NCBI GenBank assembly: GCA_021786135.1
Contig: JAJYNV010000038.1
Coordinates: 1 to 5,437, forward strand
Length of the DNA stretch: 5,437 nucleotides
From: Bacillota bacterium
Lineage (GTDB): Bacteria > Bacillota > Sulfobacillia > JAJZYS01 > JAJYTV01
Reading direction: 5' to 3'
Shown: positions 4,894 to 5,437 of the stretch, piece by piece
Layout: each line of letters begins with the position of its first letter
How positions within the stretch are numbered: position 1 is the stretch's first letter
Notes under the pieces: generated by a model
What the model was told of the DNA's origin: nothing
Databases searched by the model: none
The model's input: the letters and a program-made list of their open reading frames with translations, nothing else
Position numbers and translations under genes: made by a program

Positions 4894-5437
4894 TCAGACG
4901 ACGAGCTTGATCGCAACCCCGACGAGCAGGATGCCGTAGAACCACTTGACCCAGGTCGGCTTGGCGCGGTTCGCCATGAAGGAGGAGCCGAGCAGCGATG
5001 CGACGATCACGGCGAGGACGAGCGCGATGAAGAGCGGCCAGTCGACCGCCATGTGCCCGACATGGCCCAGGAAGCCGGAGAAGCTCGAGAAGGTGACGAT
5101 GTAAGCCGTCGTCGCCGCCGCGCGCTTGGTGTCATAGCCGATCCACATCAGGAGCGGGCCGATGATGAAACCGCCGCCGATGCCGAGCATGCCGCCGATG
5201 AACCCGGCCGCCGCCGCCACGAGGCTCCCGATCAGCATGCGCCGCCCGAGCGGCATGAGCTCTGTCGGATCCGCCTTGCCGGCCACGAGCAGGGTGCGCG
5301 CCGCCGCCACGATCACCGCCGCGGCAAAGAGCCAGAGCAGCACCTTGTCCGGTACGTAGGGTGCCACGATCGCGCCGATCGGCGCGAAGACGAGCGCCGC
5401 GAAGGCCATGGGCAGCCCGCCCGTCCAGTCGACGAGG
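4894..5437 (-). CDS. TauE/SafE-family membrane transporter, 5' end beyond the window
   Basis: About 180 residues are visible; the frame continues off the right edge (LVDWTGGLP precedes the first internal Met), so the ATG at 5409 is internal. Family members are roughly 250-270 residues, so the first third is missing. Five or six hydrophobic segments are present. The repeat signature GFIGGMLGIGGGFIIGP is followed by a YDTKRAAATTAYIVTF segment typical of the second half of TauE/SafE (formerly DUF81) proteins. The family moves sulfite, sulfoacetate, other organosulfur anions and probably further substrates across the inner membrane. The gene ends 18 nt before the flavoprotein start, so the two are probably cotranscribed, with the transporter first. 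Specificity cannot be read from the sequence. Confidence 0.85.
   Translation of the reverse strand, partial: LVDWTGGLPMAFAALVFAPIGAIVAPYVPDKVLLWLFAAAVIVAAARTLLVAGKADPTELMPLGRRMLIGSLVAAAAGFIGGMLGIGGGFIIGPLLMWIGYDTKRAAATTAYIVTFSSFSGFLGHVGHMAVDWPLFIALVLAVIVASLLGSSFMANRAKPTWVKWFYGILLVGVAIKLVV

Noticed and set aside
1..5437. CRISPR arrays, tRNA or rRNA genes, insertion sequence ends
   Set aside because: No regularly spaced repeats, cloverleaf-type sequence, or paired terminal inverted repeats with target duplications were seen by reading.

Overview
The window is a GC-rich bacterial fragment in which every convincing gene lies on the minus strand. Gene order in the direction of transcription (right to left) is: a TauE/SafE-type membrane transporter cut by the right edge, an FAD-dependent disulfide oxidoreductase of the dihydrolipoyl dehydrogenase/mercuric reductase class, an ArsR-type repressor, an ArsP-like (DUF318/UPF0718) permease, a miniature thioredoxin with a CPNC active site, and an FmdE-family zinc protein at the left edge. 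High GC, GTG starts and strong AGGAGG ribosome binding sites fit a proteobacterium. The gene content (thiol redox, metalloid and sulfur-compound transport) would suit a chemolithotroph or an organism from a metal-rich site, but the sequence alone does not fix the taxon.

Layout. (1) 4894-5437 and 3472-4875: transporter and flavoprotein, 18 nt apart, probably one operon. (2) 3015-3471: 457 bp without a convincing gene. It carries a 9-bp GC-rich hairpin and a smaller inverted repeat, and runs into an AT-rich island over the arsR start that probably holds the promoter and operator. (3) 3014-1154: arsR, permease and mini-thioredoxin, with 28- and 27-nt gaps and good ribosome binding sites before the last two; almost certainly one ArsR-controlled operon. 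(4) 553-1153: 601 bp without a convincing gene. It holds a perfect 9-bp palindrome, a weak 28-codon plus-strand ORF with a CPCCGG motif, and an orphan Shine-Dalgarno-like sequence. (5) 7-552: FmdE-family gene with a GTG start and its own strong ribosome binding site.

How the genes may work together (inference). ArsR would sense a thiophilic metal(loid) through its CVC motif and release the permease and mini-thioredoxin genes. The permease carries the family's TPFCSCS motif, and the CPNC protein could keep those cysteines, or the cargo, reduced. The upstream FAD disulfide reductase could feed electrons into such a thiol circuit, and the TauE-like protein would move a sulfur-containing or other anion. 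No complete known pathway can be read from this fragment alone.
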